Part shown: in pieces, positions 42,421 to 51,105 of the stretch
Position numbering within the stretch: the first letter of the stretch is position 1
Layout: the number at the start of each line of letters is the position of its first letter
NCBI GenBank assembly: GCA_035297145.1
Contig: DATGZN010000030.1
Span: forward strand, 24,991 to 88,990
Reading direction: 5' to 3'
From: QHXW01 sp035297145
Lineage (GTDB): Bacteria > Acidobacteriota > Terriglobia > Bryobacterales > Bryobacteraceae
Length of the DNA stretch: 64,000 nucleotides
Program-made: the position numbers and the translations under genes
Notes under the pieces: model-generated
Told to the model about the DNA's origin: nothing
The model's database searches: none
The model's input: the letters and a program-made list of their open reading frames with translations, nothing else

Positions 42421-42819
42421 TCACGCCGTCCGGAAGAGTTCGTCGATCTCAACCTGGTATCCACTTGCCAGGCGATTGGTCTCGTTAGCCATGCCGACCA
42501 CCGACATCAACTCCGCCAGCATGGCGTCGGTCATCCCGGCCTTTCGAGCGGCGGCGGTGTGTGAGGCGATGCAATATCCGCACTGGTTGGTCGCGCTCAC
42601 AGCGAGATAAAGCATCTCCTTGGTGAGGGCGTCGAGCGCTCCCGGCGCCATGATTTCCTTAATACTCAGCCAGGTGCGCCGCAAAGTTGCCGGATCGTTG
42701 GCCAGCGCTTTCCAGAAATTGTTGATCCAATCCGTCTGGCGCGTGGCCATGATGTCGTCGTAGATGGCCCGCACCTCGGCGGTCGCGTTTTCGTATTCGA
42801 TGAGTCCCAATGTCGCCAT
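42421..42819 (-). CDS. AhpD-like carboxymuconolactone decarboxylase-family protein
   Basis: A 132-residue helical protein with the CxxC-x3-H redox motif CGYCIASH at about residues 80-87. WKALANDPATLRRTWLSIKEIMAPGALD and KEMLYLAVSATNQCGYC are characteristic of AhpD-like peroxidase-related proteins. It probably reduces peroxides or a disulfide partner in the cytosol. Its partner peroxiredoxin is not adjacent. It ends back-to-back with the enolase-superfamily gene, with no bases between the stops. Confidence 0.92.
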   Translation of the reverse strand: MATLGLIEYENATAEVRAIYDDIMATRQTDWINNFWKALANDPATLRRTWLSIKEIMAPGALDALTKEMLYLAVSATNQCGYCIASHTAAARKAGMTDAMLAELMSVVGMANETNRLASGYQVEIDELFRTA

Positions 42820-42859
42820 GAGGGCAATCTAACACCCTCGTGGCGACAAAGGCGGGTAT

Positions 42860-45800
42860 CTAGAAGCTAATGCGCAGCGCGAGTTGCAGCAAGCGCGGGT
42901 CATACGTGCCGGTGATCTGGCCCAGATTCCCTGTCCCTACCGATATGAAGTTGCACTGAGGGACGCCGTTGACACCGGTGGAGCACCCTGGATTTTCGAA
43001 CTCGGTGTGATTGAAGAGGTTGAACGCCTCCGCACGGAATTCCGCCTTCCACCGCTCCCCAAATTGAAACGTCTTGGCGAGTGCCAGATCCAGATTCGTC
43101 CGGCCGGGACCGCGGATGGCATTGCGAGGCAGCGTCCCGTAGGTTCCCTGACCGGCGGCGTGCGGCGATCCGTCGCCTTGCGGAAGAGTGAAATCGTTGG
43201 GACTATACCAGAAGTTCCCCGTGACGGGTCCGTTGGGCGTATTGATGGTCTGCGTTTGCTTTGGATTGAGAATCTGCACACGGGATGTGGTGAGGTCCGC
43301 CTGAACGTTACCCGGGTCTCCGGCGCCGGATGGGCCCGGATCGGTGGGGTCAAAGCTTGAGAAGCCGGCACTTACGTTGATCGGGAAACCTGTGCGCCAG
43401 CTCAATATGGGATATAGGGACCATCCTTTCGTCAGGAGTTTAGGCCCGCCGCCAAACCAACGGTCAAACGGTAGGTCCCAACCGCCGCTGAAAGAGAACC
43501 GCTGGCGAACGTCCTGATCCGAATCGGCCCGGAACTCATTGTGGTTGTAATAGGGGACCACATTACTCCGCTGGCGAAAGCCAGACGCGTTGTCGATGCT
43601 GTGCCCCCACGTGTAAGCAAGGGTGAAAAACGTATTTCCGATCCCGCGCGAATCCGCAAATTGGCGCGTCAGGCTGGCTTCGAACGCGTTGTAAACTTGG
43701 TTGACAATGTTGTCGAATGTATCCAAATATGCGAATCCGTTGCTGGCGGTCAGACCGTATTCGGCATTCAGGAGCCGGTTGGTTGTCCCAAGGATCATCG
43801 GATTTTCGTCGACTAGCGAGGTTAGACCGTGGGCCGAGCTACCGACGTAGGTTAGTTCTCCCACAAGGCTGTGCGCCAATTCCTGCTGCAGGCTGAAACT
43901 GTAGTCATACACATATGGCGTGTAAATATGCGGGTTCACAAGGAATACCGAGCCGATTCCAAACGGGAGCGCGCCGATCGCGTTAAAGTCAACGTTTTTC
44001 GACGGCGGCCTGGATGGGAATGGGTCTGCGATTCCAGCGGCGGCATAAGGATCAGAAAGGTAGTTCAGGGGGCCGGTGGGATTGGCCGAAAGCGGGTTGA
44101 GCGCGAAGCCCACGGCACCAAAGAAGGGCGCCTGCCCGTTGAATTGCAGGTTGTCTTCGCCCTTCAAGATGTCGTAGAAAACTCCGAAGCCCGTGCGGAT
44201 GCTGGTTTTTCCATTGCCGAAGACGTCCCAGGCGATTCCCACACGCGGCGCAAAGTTGTCCTTATCCGGAAAGTTGACTCCACGTGGAGCTCCGGGATCT
44301 CCGGGGAACAATACGCCAACGGGAGCGTTCACGAAGCGCTGCGACTGTTTTCCGGGAATGATCGAAAACGTGCGGCCCTGCGTATCCAGTTTCGGCGTGG
44401 CGTATTCATAGCGAAGACCCAAGGTCAGGGTAAGGTTCCTGCGCATGTGCCACTCATCTTGAGCAAAGAAATCCGTATGCTTGGTGCGGATATTAGACGG
44501 CGCTGCTCCATACTGCGTAAAGGAGTCTGGCAGGCCAAAAAGGAAATCTGCCAGCGAATTTCCGGACCCGATGCCGCCACCGGTTCCGGAGATGTTGAAG
44601 GACCCGTCTATGATGAAGTCGTACACCGTGTTGCCCTGATAGGCGGAGAAGTCTGCGCCGAACTTCCAGTTGTGACGCCCGCGAATCCATGTGAGAACGT
44701 CCGAGTAAATATACGTGGTGTTGTTGAACGTGGTTGGCCCGCTGTAATCGAACCCAGTGGCTAAACCTGACTGGAATGATAACAATGGAGGACCAGTGGC
44801 GTTATCCGAGGGGATATTCATCCCGAGTTGGGACGCCGTGGGCAGCTTCGCTGCCGGCGCGGCTTGCAGATCGTGAGATCGCTGCACGGTCACGCGTGCT
44901 TCGTTTAATAGCGTGGGGGAGAAGGTTTTCGTGTAGACGACGTTGCCAAAGTACTGGGCGAAGAGAGTTGTGTCTGGGTAGCCAGGAACATCGGCGGCAA
45001 TCGTAAACGGACTGAGGGTTGGGTTCCGGTTCCACCCTAATGTTCCGGACAGCCGATCATTGGGCGTAATCAGATAGTCGATCTTCCCAGTCAGTTCATT
45101 ACGGTTGTCAGTGGACGCGCCTTCGGGAGTCAGCAAGCCTGAAGCGGTACTGGGAAGCAGCCCAGCCTTGATGTAAGCCTGTGCGACCGGGTCGATTCTA
45201 GTGGGATCAATAATGGCCTGTGCTGCCAAGGTCGGGTTGGGCTGGAAGTAGGGAAACTGCTGTAGGAATTTAGACACAAGAGTATCCGGACTGCCCCCCG
45301 CCGCCTGCGAAAAATCGCCGTTGAGCTCAGCCGGTGTATAGATCGTTACGGTTGGGTTGGACGCCGTGGCCGATTGGTGCTGGCCTTGATAACCCACGAA
45401 AAAGAACAACTTGTCGTGTCCGTGAATTACCTTTGGAATCGTGACTGGCCCGCCCAGCGTAGCCCCGAATTGGTTCCGCTTTAGGATAGGCACGGGCAGA
45501 CTCTGCTGGTTGTTCAAGAAGGTGTTGGCATTGAAATCGTTGTTGCGGACAAACTCAAACAAACTGCCGTGAAGGTCGTTGGTACCCGACTTGGTCACCA
45601 CGCTGACGATTCCGCCGGAGTTGCGGCCGTATTCGGCCGTGTAGTTGTTCTGGAGCACTCGGAATTCCGCTACGGTATCGGGGTTGGGATTGTATACAAC
45701 GCTATTGTTAGTCAAGTCGTTGTTCATTCCGCCATCCAGCAGGAAGGTCACGGAATCGGACCGCCCTCCGGCCACGCTGTAGTTACCCGCTGAGCCGTTG

Positions 45801-46297
45801 TCTGGATTTGTCTCGACGACACCCGGAAGGGTGAGGGCGAGGTCAAGCACGTTGCGGCCGTTCAGAGGCAGTTCCTGGACTGGCCGGCCGGTGACGGATT
45901 GGCCGATGGTGGAGTTGACGGTTTCGACGTTCAAACTCTGGGATTCAACGACGATCGTTTCACTTGTTTTGCCGATGGCCATAGGGATGTCCACGCGCAG
46001 TGTCTGGTTGATCAGCAACTGGTGGGGGTCAGTAATGACCTTCGTGAACCCCTCGTGTTCCACCGTGACGCTGTAGTTACCGATCGGTAGATTGAGCACT
46101 TGATAGGTTCCGTCCGATCCCGCCGTGGATTGACGAGATTCGTTGGTGGCGACGTTGGTAACAGAGATTTTGGCGCCTGGAATGACGGCTCCTTGCGGGT
46201 CGGTGATCACCCCGGTAATGCGCCCGTTCGCGTTTTGTGCGAATTCGCACACAGACGCAAACAACACAAGCAGAATGCAAAATGACAGACGTTTCAC
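42860..46297 (-). CDS. TonB-dependent receptor with carboxypeptidase-regulatory-like domain, copy 2
   Basis: A 1145-residue outer-membrane importer. A GTG start is preceded by GGGGGAA at 5 bases. The signal peptide is MKRLSFCILLVLFASVCEFA. An Ig-like regulatory domain (ITGVITDPQGAVIPGAKISV) spans about residues 25-110. The plug has GRPVQELPLNGRNVLDLALT. The barrel ends RISF with C-terminal Phe. It is only distantly similar to copies 1 and 3. It stands alone; the AhpD-like gene lies 40 bases downstream on the same strand, and no obvious substrate-specific enzyme is nearby. Confidence 0.94.
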   Translation of the reverse strand: MKRLSFCILLVLFASVCEFAQNANGRITGVITDPQGAVIPGAKISVTNVATNESRQSTAGSDGTYQVLNLPIGNYSVTVEHEGFTKVITDPHQLLINQTLRVDIPMAIGKTSETIVVESQSLNVETVNSTIGQSVTGRPVQELPLNGRNVLDLALTLPGVVETNPDNGSAGNYSVAGGRSDSVTFLLDGGMNNDLTNNSVVYNPNPDTVAEFRVLQNNYTAEYGRNSGGIVSVVTKSGTNDLHGSLFEFVRNNDFNANTFLNNQQSLPVPILKRNQFGATLGGPVTIPKVIHGHDKLFFFVGYQGQHQSATASNPTVTIYTPAELNGDFSQAAGGSPDTLVSKFLQQFPYFQPNPTLAAQAIIDPTRIDPVAQAYIKAGLLPSTASGLLTPEGASTDNRNELTGKIDYLITPNDRLSGTLGWNRNPTLSPFTIAADVPGYPDTTLFAQYFGNVVYTKTFSPTLLNEARVTVQRSHDLQAAPAAKLPTASQLGMNIPSDNATGPPLLSFQSGLATGFDYSGPTTFNNTTYIYSDVLTWIRGRHNWKFGADFSAYQGNTVYDFIIDGSFNISGTGGGIGSGNSLADFLFGLPDSFTQYGAAPSNIRTKHTDFFAQDEWHMRRNLTLTLGLRYEYATPKLDTQGRTFSIIPGKQSQRFVNAPVGVLFPGDPGAPRGVNFPDKDNFAPRVGIAWDVFGNGKTSIRTGFGVFYDILKGEDNLQFNGQAPFFGAVGFALNPLSANPTGPLNYLSDPYAAAGIADPFPSRPPSKNVDFNAIGALPFGIGSVFLVNPHIYTPYVYDYSFSLQQELAHSLVGELTYVGSSAHGLTSLVDENPMILGTTNRLLNAEYGLTASNGFAYLDTFDNIVNQVYNAFEASLTRQFADSRGIGNTFFTLAYTWGHSIDNASGFRQRSNVVPYYNHNEFRADSDQDVRQRFSFSGGWDLPFDRWFGGGPKLLTKGWSLYPILSWRTGFPINVSAGFSSFDPTDPGPSGAGDPGNVQADLTTSRVQILNPKQTQTINTPNGPVTGNFWYSPNDFTLPQGDGSPHAAGQGTYGTLPRNAIRGPGRTNLDLALAKTFQFGERWKAEFRAEAFNLFNHTEFENPGCSTGVNGVPQCNFISVGTGNLGQITGTYDPRLLQLALRISF

Positions 46298-46512
46298 GAA
46301 ATTCCCCCAAAACGGCTTGGTGCAAGCCGCGATTTACAATTGTTACGACCGAGTAACCCAACCCTATCAGAAGAGAGTTTTCCACGAGAGAAGACGGAAT
46401 GCAAGGCCCATTGACGTAACTTTTTGGCTGGACCCACGCAAGGGTGGTTAGGGGTTGGATTGGCCGGGGCGAAACGCGATGGGGCGCGGTGCGTGCAGCG
46501 CGGGGAACGCTG

Positions 46513-47364
46513 TTACAAGAGGCTACACTCGGTTTGATTGAGCTTCAAAGCCACGGCTTCCAGCATCTCATGGTAGTTCAGCCGGCTGGTGGAACTTCCT
46601 GGGGGCAACAAGCGATCAATCCGAGAAGGATCCCAGGCTGGCTCGGGTCCCACGGTGTGAAAGCCGCTGACGCTAGCCGCGGTGCAGGCCGCCTGAACCA
46701 GCAGACGTGGCCGCGGGGTCTCGCGGGTGACCTCTTTGTGGTGATTGCCGATCACGTCTCGCAACATCGTTGGGAAATTCCAAGACTGAGCAAGACTCTC
46801 CCCGATCTGGCAATGATCGGCATCGCACAGCTTGCGCTCGGCCTCGAGTTGGTCCAGGCCGCCGGTGAGAGCCTGGTCGATGAATGCCGAGTACTCGTGC
46901 GGGAACAGCTTGAGCAGAGCAATGCGCCCGATGTCATGCAGGATTCCGGCCGTATAGGCGGCGGGCCGATCGACGCCACAGGAATCGCTCAACTGCTCGC
47001 ACCAGAGCGCGGTAGCCAGGTTGTGCCGCCACGCGCGATGTAAGAACAGGTTGTCGCCATGACCCATGTAGTTCTTTATGGCGACGGTAATCACGATGTC
47101 GCGCAGCCGGTCCGCTCCCACGACGAACAGTGCTTGCATAATACTCGCAATCTCGTACCGGCAGCCGAGCAATGCCGAATTCGCCACACGGAGCACCTGG
47201 CTTGATAACGCCGCATCTACGGTAAGAACCTGAGAGACTTCACGAAAATGAACACTCTCTTCGCTGATGAGCCGGACGAGTCTGCACGCGGCCGGCGAGA
47301 ATGGCGGCAGGGCCTTGACTTGGGACGCACGCCCAAGGTGAGTACCGGGATCGGATGCAGTCAA
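46513..47364 (-). CDS. HDOD-domain signalling protein
   Basis: A 283-residue HDOD protein. PFSPAACRLVRLIS, VLTVDAALSSQVLRVANSAL and ALFVVGADRLRDIVITVAI mark the HDOD fold. GILHDIGRIALLKLFP keeps the HD pair, although HDOD domains often lack full phosphodiesterase sites. It has no effector domain. Divergent across 167 bases is a GGDEF diguanylate cyclase, so the two may work in the same c-di-GMP-linked response. Confidence 0.9.
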   Translation of the reverse strand: MTASDPGTHLGRASQVKALPPFSPAACRLVRLISEESVHFREVSQVLTVDAALSSQVLRVANSALLGCRYEIASIMQALFVVGADRLRDIVITVAIKNYMGHGDNLFLHRAWRHNLATALWCEQLSDSCGVDRPAAYTAGILHDIGRIALLKLFPHEYSAFIDQALTGGLDQLEAERKLCDADHCQIGESLAQSWNFPTMLRDVIGNHHKEVTRETPRPRLLVQAACTAASVSGFHTVGPEPAWDPSRIDRLLPPGSSTSRLNYHEMLEAVALKLNQTECSLL

Positions 47365-47531
47365 AACAATGCTCCCTAGGTGTTTATCGGCGCGGATAGT
47401 ACAAAGCTTTAGTGCGGGTCAGCTTAAAGCCACGGCGCATTTCGTCCGAATTAGATGTGAGGCCGGCCTCGCTCCGGGGCGCATCGTGTGAAGTCTGTGA
47501 AAGCGCCTGGACCTGACGCCTCGAAACGGGT

Positions 47532-48530
47532 ATGTGGATGACGCTTGTGGTAATTCTGACGGGTTTGCTGACGGCGCAAACATTGGCCTTCGTCTCCTTC
47601 TTGCGACGTGAGAAGGCCCGGCGGGCATTGGCCGAGCAGGATGCCGGCGAGTGCCGCGTGCGGATGGTCGAGATCCAAAAACTGGCCCGCATCGGCAATT
47701 GGGAGTTTGATCTCATCAATGACCAGATCCGATGGTCGGCGGAGACATTCCATATCTTTGGGCTACCGCCAGGCTCGGAGGAGCCGGAATTTGCCGACGT
47801 ACTGTTGGCGGTGGATCCGGAGGACCGGCCCCTGTTCGATCAGGCCATCGAGCGCGCCATCTCCGTGGGGCAGCCTTACAGGCTCGACTTGCGCATCCGC
47901 ACACCGGATGGAACCCAGAAGTTCATTAACGCTAAGGGCTCGGCGGTATACGGAGAAGTTGGAGCGGTGGTACGGCTCATCGGAACCGTTCTGGACATCA
48001 CCGACCGGAAGCGAGAGGAAAACAGGTTGGCTGAGCAAGCCAGGCGCAATACACTGACCGGCTTGGCCAATCGGCGGCATTTCTCCAGCGAACTGGAACA
48101 CGAAATCCGCGCTGCGCGAGAGGCCACGCACCCGTTGTCGCTTTGCATGTGCGACATCGACAAGTTCAAACACGTGAACGATCATTACGGACACGGCGCT
48201 GGCGACGAGGTGATCCGGGCGCTGGCCCGTTGCCTGGCCGACGGAGTGCGCCGGGGCGACCTCGCCGCGCGCTGGGGCGGAGATGAGTTCTGCATCCTGT
48301 TCCCCGGCACTGGCAGCACCAGCGTTCAGATCTGCGTCGAACGGATCCGGCAGAAGTTGGAGTCGCTGGTCTTCACCACCGAAAAAGGCCAACAATACTG
48401 CGTCACGGGTACCTTTGGAATCGCGGAGCTGCGGCCCGGAATGAGTAGCGCCGATCTGGTCGAATTGGCGGACCAGGCGCTCTACCGTGCCAAGCAGCAG
48501 GGCCGCAATCGCCTGGCCCTGGCGAGCTGA
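47532..48530 (+). CDS. PAS-GGDEF diguanylate cyclase, membrane anchored
   Basis: A 332-residue protein. One N-terminal membrane helix (about residues 3-23) is followed by a PAS domain (about 48-160; GNWEFDLINDQIRWS and VRLIGTVLDITDRKREE). The GGDEF domain has LTGLANRRHF, CDIDKFKHVNDHYGHGAGDE and RWGGDEFCILFPG, an intact active site. RRGD five residues before GGDEF is an inhibitory I-site, so feedback by c-di-GMP is likely. It makes c-di-GMP from two GTP. A second Met two codons later is an alternative start. Confidence 0.95.
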   Translation: MWMTLVVILTGLLTAQTLAFVSFLRREKARRALAEQDAGECRVRMVEIQKLARIGNWEFDLINDQIRWSAETFHIFGLPPGSEEPEFADVLLAVDPEDRPLFDQAIERAISVGQPYRLDLRIRTPDGTQKFINAKGSAVYGEVGAVVRLIGTVLDITDRKREENRLAEQARRNTLTGLANRRHFSSELEHEIRAAREATHPLSLCMCDIDKFKHVNDHYGHGAGDEVIRALARCLADGVRRGDLAARWGGDEFCILFPGTGSTSVQICVERIRQKLESLVFTTEKGQQYCVTGTFGIAELRPGMSSADLVELADQALYRAKQQGRNRLALAS

Positions 48531-48624
48531 GCCAACCCAATCACCATCCAACCGCGAAAAGATTTCCTGATACGGCCGGAAAAACCGCACGTCTGTCTGT
48601 TATCCCTATAGCAGAGCGTCGGGA

Positions 48625-49200
48625 ATGCGAAGAATTTCTGGAGCAGACGGGCTGTCGCTGGAGGCGCCGGAGAGCGTGCTGGAACTGGATTCCCTCAACG
48701 GACCGTGCGACGCCTCGGACCCGAAGCGGATCGCGGCGGCACTGTTCGAGCAGCAGCGATTGTCCGTTTTCCGCTATCTGGTGAGCCTCGGCCTGCGCCC
48801 CCAGGTGGCCGGCGAAATCGCTCAGGAAAGTTTTCTGCGCCTCTATCGTCATCTGCGAGCACGCGGCAGGAACGAGAACTTGCGGGGTTGGATTTTCCGG
48901 GTCGCCCACAATCTGGCGATGAACGAATTGAGACGCGCCGGAACAGCGGAGGCAGAGCCACCGGATTCTGAAGTGGATCCTAATGGCGACCCCGAACAGG
49001 CGCTGCTGCAAAAGGAGCGGATACGCCGCATGCAAGCCGCCATCAGCATGCTGCCGCGGCGCCAGCAGGAGTGCCTGCACTTGCGCGCCGAAGGACTGCG
49101 GTACCGGGAGATCGCGCACGTGCTGGGAATCGGGATTTCGAGCGTGGGCGAATCGGTGCAACGGGCCCTGGTGGTACTCGCGAGGACATGCCATGAGTAA
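48625..49200 (+). CDS. ECF-type RNA polymerase sigma factor
   Basis: A 191-residue sigma factor. Sigma-2 (about residues 40-105) includes VAGEIAQESFLRLYRHLR and NLRGWIFRVAHNLAMNELRR. Sigma-4 (about 130-188) includes ISMLPRRQQECLHLRAEGLRYREIAHVLGIGISSVGESVQRA, an HTH that reads the -35 element. The first 35 residues are a poorly conserved leader. Its last 8 bases overlap the anti-sigma gene, so the pair is translationally coupled. The cognate promoter may lie before its own operon, but no autoregulatory box could be confirmed by eye. Confidence 0.94.
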   Translation: MRRISGADGLSLEAPESVLELDSLNGPCDASDPKRIAAALFEQQRLSVFRYLVSLGLRPQVAGEIAQESFLRLYRHLRARGRNENLRGWIFRVAHNLAMNELRRAGTAEAEPPDSEVDPNGDPEQALLQKERIRRMQAAISMLPRRQQECLHLRAEGLRYREIAHVLGIGISSVGESVQRALVVLARTCHE

Positions 49201-49933
49201 CTCGGGTGAGAATTGCTTGACGGACGCCCTCCTGCTGCGGGTTCTGGACGGAGAATTGCCGCCGCCGCAGACGTGGCAGGCGAAATTGCATCTTGAGAGT
49301 TGTGAATCCTGCCGGGCGCGGCTGGATGGACTGCGATTGGTCTCTTTCCGTGTGGCGGAGCTTCACCGGATTGCCTTGCCGCCGGATGTGGCCAGTGAGT
49401 TCGCGGCGCGGCTCGATCAGGAGGAATCGCGGGAGCAGGATGGGACGTGGCGGCAGTGGTTCGCTCGTCCGCGGCCCGTGTGGAGGCAGCTTGCATGGGG
49501 CGGAGCGATCGCGGTGGTGATTCTGGCGGGCCTCAGAGTGCGGACTGCGCAACCGGGAATTCCGGCGCGACAGATCGTGCGTCCGCTGCCGCCCGCAGTG
49601 GCGCCACCCGCTCCGCAGCAGCTTGTAGCCGAAATTCCCGCGCAACCGGTCCGGCGCACGCGGCACATCGTGAAGAAGCACGCATCGCGAGAGCCGTTTT
49701 CTCCGTCGGCACGCCCGGCCGTTCGTGAAGTTGCGACACCGTTCTTCGATCTGCCCTTCTCGGACGCTGCGCTGCCGCTGGATCAGGCCACGGTTATTCG
49801 TGTGGAACTGCCACGCTCCGCCCTCGAGCTGGCAGGCCTGCCAGTGGATGAGGATCGGCGGAACCAGCGCATCCGGGCTGACTTGGTTTTGGGCGCCGAC
49901 GGTCTTGCGCGCGCCATTCGTTTTGTGGAATAG
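49193..49933 (+). CDS. Membrane-anchored anti-sigma factor with zinc-finger motif
   Basis: A 246-residue protein from the ATG at 49193. The cytoplasmic zinc-binding anti-sigma motif HLESCESC gives His33, Cys37 and Cys40 (Hx3Cx2C). One membrane helix lies at about 100-115 (LAWGGAIAVVILAGLR). The remaining 130 residues are periplasmic and Pro/Ala-rich, with a folded-looking end (VIRVELPRSALELAGL). It should hold the upstream ECF sigma at the membrane until a periplasmic signal arrives. The start overlaps the sigma gene by 8 bases. The exported-protein gene follows after 29 bases. Confidence 0.9.
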   Translation: MSNSGENCLTDALLLRVLDGELPPPQTWQAKLHLESCESCRARLDGLRLVSFRVAELHRIALPPDVASEFAARLDQEESREQDGTWRQWFARPRPVWRQLAWGGAIAVVILAGLRVRTAQPGIPARQIVRPLPPAVAPPAPQQLVAEIPAQPVRRTRHIVKKHASREPFSPSARPAVREVATPFFDLPFSDAALPLDQATVIRVELPRSALELAGLPVDEDRRNQRIRADLVLGADGLARAIRFVE

Positions 49934-49962
49934 AAGTTCTCAACAGAAAGGGAGTTTAGCTA

Positions 49963-50883
49963 ATGATCGTTCGATTGCATTCGAGCTTCTTTATTTTGGC
50001 GGCGTTGGGCGGCTGCGCTTATGCGCAGGAGACTGCACACGTCATGGTTGGCGGCGGCGATGTCCACTATTTCAGTATGCAGGCAGGCCCCGGCGACAAA
50101 GTCGTCAAGGGTGCGCCTTACACCGCCGAGGCTGTCACCGAAACCGTACAAACGTTGGCCAATGGCACACGCATTAGTCACAAGAGCACGGCGCAATTGG
50201 CCCGCGACAGCGAAGGGCGTACACGCCGCGAACAGACTCTGGATATGGTGGGGCCATGGTCTACGAGCGGCGAAGCGCCGAAGTTCATCATGCTGAACGA
50301 TCCCGTGGCGGGAGCGAGCTACCACCTTGACCCTAAGACCAACACTGCGATGAAACTGCCATCCGCGAAGGGCGCGATGCCCCCACCGCCAGGCCCAGTG
50401 GCACAGTTTTTCCTTGCGACGTCAGTGGATGGCCCCGCCGCAGACGAAGCCATGGCGAAAATGAAAGCGGAAGGTAGAATGACCGCCGCGGTCTCGGCAG
50501 GGGGAATGGCTGTGGGTCCAGGCCCGGTATCACTCTTGAAAATGCACGAACCCGGTGACGCGAAAAGTGAATCTCTCGGCCGGCAGACCATCGAAGGGAT
50601 ACCCGCAGCCGGCACGCGCACAACGCGAACGATTGCCGCCGGCGCCATTGGCAACGACCAGCCCATCGAGATCGTCTCGGAAACCTGGTACTCCTCGGAC
50701 CTACAAATGGTGGTCATGAGTAAGCACAGCGACCCGCAGATTGGTGAGACATCTTATCGACTCACGAATATCCAACAAGCCGAGCCACCACATTCTCTGT
50801 TTGAAGTGCCCACGAACTATACCATTCGCGAGGAAAAGCCCGTTATCCTCGAACAGGCGCCCACCGGCACGACCTCGAAGTAA
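49963..50883 (+). CDS. Exported protein of unknown function in an ECF sigma operon
   Basis: A 306-residue secreted protein. The signal peptide is MIVRLHSSFFILAALGGCAYA, with cleavage after AYA likely. GGGAG precedes the ATG at about 8 bases. The mature part is mostly beta-like, with VTETVQTLANGTRISHKST, RDSEGRTRREQTLDM and IEIVSETWYSSDLQMVV. This pattern recurs in acidobacterial exported proteins beside sigma factors, but I cannot assign a named family. A PPPPG stretch lies near residue 143. It is the third gene of the sigma/anti-sigma operon, so it may be the system's output or its periplasmic sensor. Confidence 0.8.
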   Translation: MIVRLHSSFFILAALGGCAYAQETAHVMVGGGDVHYFSMQAGPGDKVVKGAPYTAEAVTETVQTLANGTRISHKSTAQLARDSEGRTRREQTLDMVGPWSTSGEAPKFIMLNDPVAGASYHLDPKTNTAMKLPSAKGAMPPPPGPVAQFFLATSVDGPAADEAMAKMKAEGRMTAAVSAGGMAVGPGPVSLLKMHEPGDAKSESLGRQTIEGIPAAGTRTTRTIAAGAIGNDQPIEIVSETWYSSDLQMVVMSKHSDPQIGETSYRLTNIQQAEPPHSLFEVPTNYTIREEKPVILEQAPTGTTSK

Positions 50884-50896
50884 CTTGCCAGATTGG

Positions 50897-50920
50897 GGCA
50901 CGGGTGATCCTGCCCGTGCC
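50897..50920 (+). terminator. Hairpin at the end of the ECF operon, terminator-like
   Basis: Perfect 8-bp arms GGCACGGG/CCCGTGCC (50897-50904 and 50913-50920) with an 8-base loop start 14 bases after the exported-protein stop. No T-run follows, so it is a possible terminator or 3' stability hairpin. It separates the ECF operon from the receptor gene that starts at 51106. Confidence 0.5.
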
Positions 50921-51105
50921 TCGATTCGCTGCCTGCTGAAAAATCCCACAGAAACACCCAACAATTCACACTTATTGCTCAGTTAACGTGCCAGTGCATT
51001 CGAGAATTCATCATTCCGTCACTATTGCTTAACTTTTCGACGATAGACTACAGGTTCGAAATCGTACAAGCCAGCCCCCGAGGTTTCAGGAACAGGAGTA
51101 AACCT

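Noticed and set aside
46444..47043. A 199-residue open frame on the plus strand opposite the HDOD gene
   Set aside because: It mirrors the HDOD coding sequence on the other strand, which has clear domain motifs; the plus-strand text has no recognisable domain.
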